DNA from: Elusimicrobium sp.
GTDB lineage: Bacteria; Elusimicrobiota; Elusimicrobia; Elusimicrobiales; Elusimicrobiaceae
NCBI GenBank assembly: GCA_015062115.1
Contig: SUVG01000001.1
Coordinates: forward strand, 124,001 to 188,000
Direction of reading: 5' to 3'
DNA length: 64,000 nt
Shown here: piece by piece, positions 62,681 to 64,000 of the stretch
Layout: each line of letters opens with the position of its first letter
How positions within the stretch are numbered: position 1 is the first letter of the stretch
Position numbers and translations under genes: made by a program
The notes under the pieces: model-generated
Database searches by the model: none
Seen by the model: only the letters and a program-made list of their open reading frames with translations
What the model was told of the DNA's origin: nothing

Positions 62681-62859
62681 ATTTTGCCGCAGAGAGCGCA
62701 TAAACTGCTATATGCGCGTAAGGACTTGAAAGGCGCAACGATGTTTTTGTTTGAGCGGAGAAACTCCGTGAAAGGCAAAAACCGCGAGCCCGGCCTGCAG
62801 GCATTTTGACGCAATAGATAGATTTATTCAGTTATGTAGAAATTAACGCCAATCAAATT
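62681..62859. other. Structured non-coding segment between tRNA-Leu and the NERD gene
   Basis: Higher GC than the gene that follows. It contains GCGCATA/TATGCGC (62696-62717), CGGAG/CTCCG (62756-62768) and the palindrome GCCTGCAGGC (62793-62802). A minus-strand frame (62620-62814) runs across the tRNA and is not credible as a gene. Function unknown; a repeat element or an integration scar is possible. Confidence 0.4.
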
Positions 62860-63972
62860 TTAACGATAAAGTCTGTCTTCCCCTTTCATGTCTTTAATAT
62901 TTTCAATATGCTTGGTTTTGATGAAATCATTTCTTCCATACTCTACGGCTTGAGATAGTCTTTTTTTGATATTTATATCATAAAACACGGATCTATCTTC
63001 TGCCAAAATTCTATCTAGGACATTAGAAATTTGTCTTGGTTTAGCAATATAAGTGTCTTTTGGAATAAAACTTATATCTTTTAATTCAGAGTTTCCATAG
63101 AAAACAATTACTGAAAAACAAGGAATAGATTTACCAATATAATTTTTTAAATTGGATATATGTTTTTCATTCTGCTTGATTGGATTGTAGAATCTGTGTT
63201 TTTCCTTTCCATAATTTAGCACTTGAGTCCATTGATTATGATTGCCTTTACCAAAAATCCAACCACTATAATCTTTTACCTCAAAGACAATAATACCCAC
63301 AGATGTCAAAAGCAGTAAATCTATTTGAGAAAAATTCCCATTTTTTAATGGTATGTACAGGTTGTGATAGATGTCTTCGGCAGAATATCCAAGATTTCTT
63401 AACATCAAAATTAAGCGTTCTTCAGATTTTTCACCTATTCCTATTTCTGTTATTTCTTCCAAAGTTTTACGGTCTTGTATCCAATTAAATATATAGCAAC
63501 AGAAAAAACCTAAAAGAGCCAAAAGTATTATTAGCCACCAAACACCTAGCCACCAAACACCGCTAAAATCGTCATGGTTGGTATATTCAGTATATCGGTT
63601 TATTTTAGCTTGAGAGACCTGTCTTTTAATTTTAGGCCATATTACTTTGATGTTTTCCAGTTCCACATCCTGTGTTTTTGTTTTAACTTTTATTTCTTTT
63701 GTTTTGCCTTTTTCCAATTCCATAGTTAAAAGAAGAACTAAATTTTCTCTTTTATCTAATTCGATATTGGATATAACTAAAGTTTTTCCGGCAAATGCCT
63801 TGGTTTTAAATTTCTTGTTTGCAATTTTATATCTTTCTCCTTTGGAAATTGTATCTGCAAACTTGATTTTCTTTCCAATAAAGCCTTTATAATTAGAAAT
63901 AGTTATCTCTCCTGCTAATGAACACAGGCTAACCAAACAAAAACAACACAAAAAAATTATTTTTCTAATCAT
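62860..63972 (-). CDS. NERD-domain (nuclease-related) membrane protein
   Basis: 370 residues. Signal peptide 1-20, an extracytoplasmic beta-rich region (20-135), a transmembrane helix (about 145-165, LGVWWLIILLALLGFFCCYIF given here in part as LGVWWLIILLALL), then a NERD domain (about 180-290): GEKSEERLILMLRNLG, FSQIDLLLLTSVGIIVFEVKDYSG with the D..ExK core of PD-(D/E)XK-like nucleases, and YNPIKQNEKHI. The gene is clearly more AT-rich than the rest of the window and rich in Lys, Ile and Asn codons, a sign of recent transfer. Its ATG has a -10 box 6 nt upstream. DNA or RNA processing or defence is possible; none is shown. Confidence 0.85.
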   Translation of the reverse strand: MIRKIIFLCCFCLVSLCSLAGEITISNYKGFIGKKIKFADTISKGERYKIANKKFKTKAFAGKTLVISNIELDKRENLVLLLTMELEKGKTKEIKVKTKTQDVELENIKVIWPKIKRQVSQAKINRYTEYTNHDDFSGVWWLGVWWLIILLALLGFFCCYIFNWIQDRKTLEEITEIGIGEKSEERLILMLRNLGYSAEDIYHNLYIPLKNGNFSQIDLLLLTSVGIIVFEVKDYSGWIFGKGNHNQWTQVLNYGKEKHRFYNPIKQNEKHISNLKNYIGKSIPCFSVIVFYGNSELKDISFIPKDTYIAKPRQISNVLDRILAEDRSVFYDINIKKRLSQAVEYGRNDFIKTKHIENIKDMKGEDRLYR

Positions 63973-63978
63973 ACACCT

Positions 63979-63987
63979 ATTATAACA
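63979..63987 (-). promoter_or_regulatory. Extended -10 box directly before the NERD gene
   Basis: TGT-TATAAT on the minus strand, 6 nt (AGGTGT) from the ATG at 63972. AGGTG is too close to act as a ribosome site. Confidence 0.6.
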
Positions 63988-64000
63988 TTTATTTTTAGAC

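Noticed and set aside
62620-62814. 64-residue minus-strand frame ending GRDLNP
   Set aside because: Runs through the tRNA-Leu gene and its terminator; this is a typical spurious tRNA-overlap call.

Overview
The window looks like a chromosomal segment of a Gram-negative, diderm bacterium, most likely a member of the Elusimicrobiota (gut Elusimicrobium-like lineage). The clues are five type IV pilin-type genes scattered as single transcription units, pilT, Mla lipid-transport genes, several lipoproteins, an IspD-IspF fusion, and an overall core-gene content typical of a small fermentative commensal. The lineage is an inference from gene style; no rRNA is present to prove it.

Layout. 1-4.1 kb: tsaB (end only)-rimI-TPR operon, then small envelope genes of unknown role. 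4.1-7.0 kb: ridA-malQ-nucleotidyltransferase operon (minus). 7.1-8.5 kb: tRNA-Lys and tRNA-Glu, then an Slp-like lipoprotein. 8.7-9.9 kb: a pilin and a pilin paralogue lacking the prepilin cleavage site. 10-13.3 kb: a thioredoxin/CcdA fusion, MarC and a ClC channel. 13.4-18.7 kb: yacL-ispDF-lipoprotein-cysS-add operon. 18.9-25.9 kb: dnaB-alr-mlaE-mlaF-mlaD-radA run. 26-28.9 kb: tgt, a small membrane protein, ddl. 29-41.3 kb: a long minus-strand housekeeping run (polA, coaE, rho, rpmE, prfA, prmC, murA, folC) ending in an 865-residue coiled-coil protein. 41.4-43.6 kb: two thioredoxin-fold genes and a frameshifted cysteine-rich pilin. 43.7-51.7 kb: dedA, GH3 hexosaminidase, metallophosphoesterase, gltX, a GYF/TM protein and pilT. 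51.7-58.9 kb: pilin, short uvrC, rpsT, nucleoside transporter, yajQ, TPR protein, pilin. 58.9-62.4 kb: M23 peptidase-bactofilin-SurA_N protein-PfkB kinase operon and a TlpA-like lipoprotein. 62.5-64 kb: tRNA-Leu followed by an AT-rich NERD-domain gene that looks acquired.

How they work together. Peptidoglycan precursor and recycling steps (alr, ddl, murA, NagZ-like GH3, M23 with bactofilin), outer-membrane lipid traffic (mlaEFD) and a pilus system (pilins, PilT) describe envelope biology. Four thioredoxin-fold proteins, two clearly secreted or lipid-anchored and one fused to a CcdA-type membrane domain, suit the cysteine-rich pilins. Adenosine deaminase, a nucleoside symporter-like transporter and a PfkB kinase suggest nucleoside salvage.

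The most striking signal is regulatory: eight first-in-operon genes have a -10 box ending exactly 6 or 7 nt before the start codon and no Shine-Dalgarno sequence, which predicts leaderless mRNAs; several of these -10 boxes are of the extended TGn type without a clear -35. Most other genes have good AGGAG-type sites. Other points of interest are the broken thrombospondin-like pilin, the unprocessed pilin paralogue, a duplicated 31-bp element inside the mla operon, an orphan terminator-like hairpin before tgt, and several shortened or degenerate repair and replication proteins.
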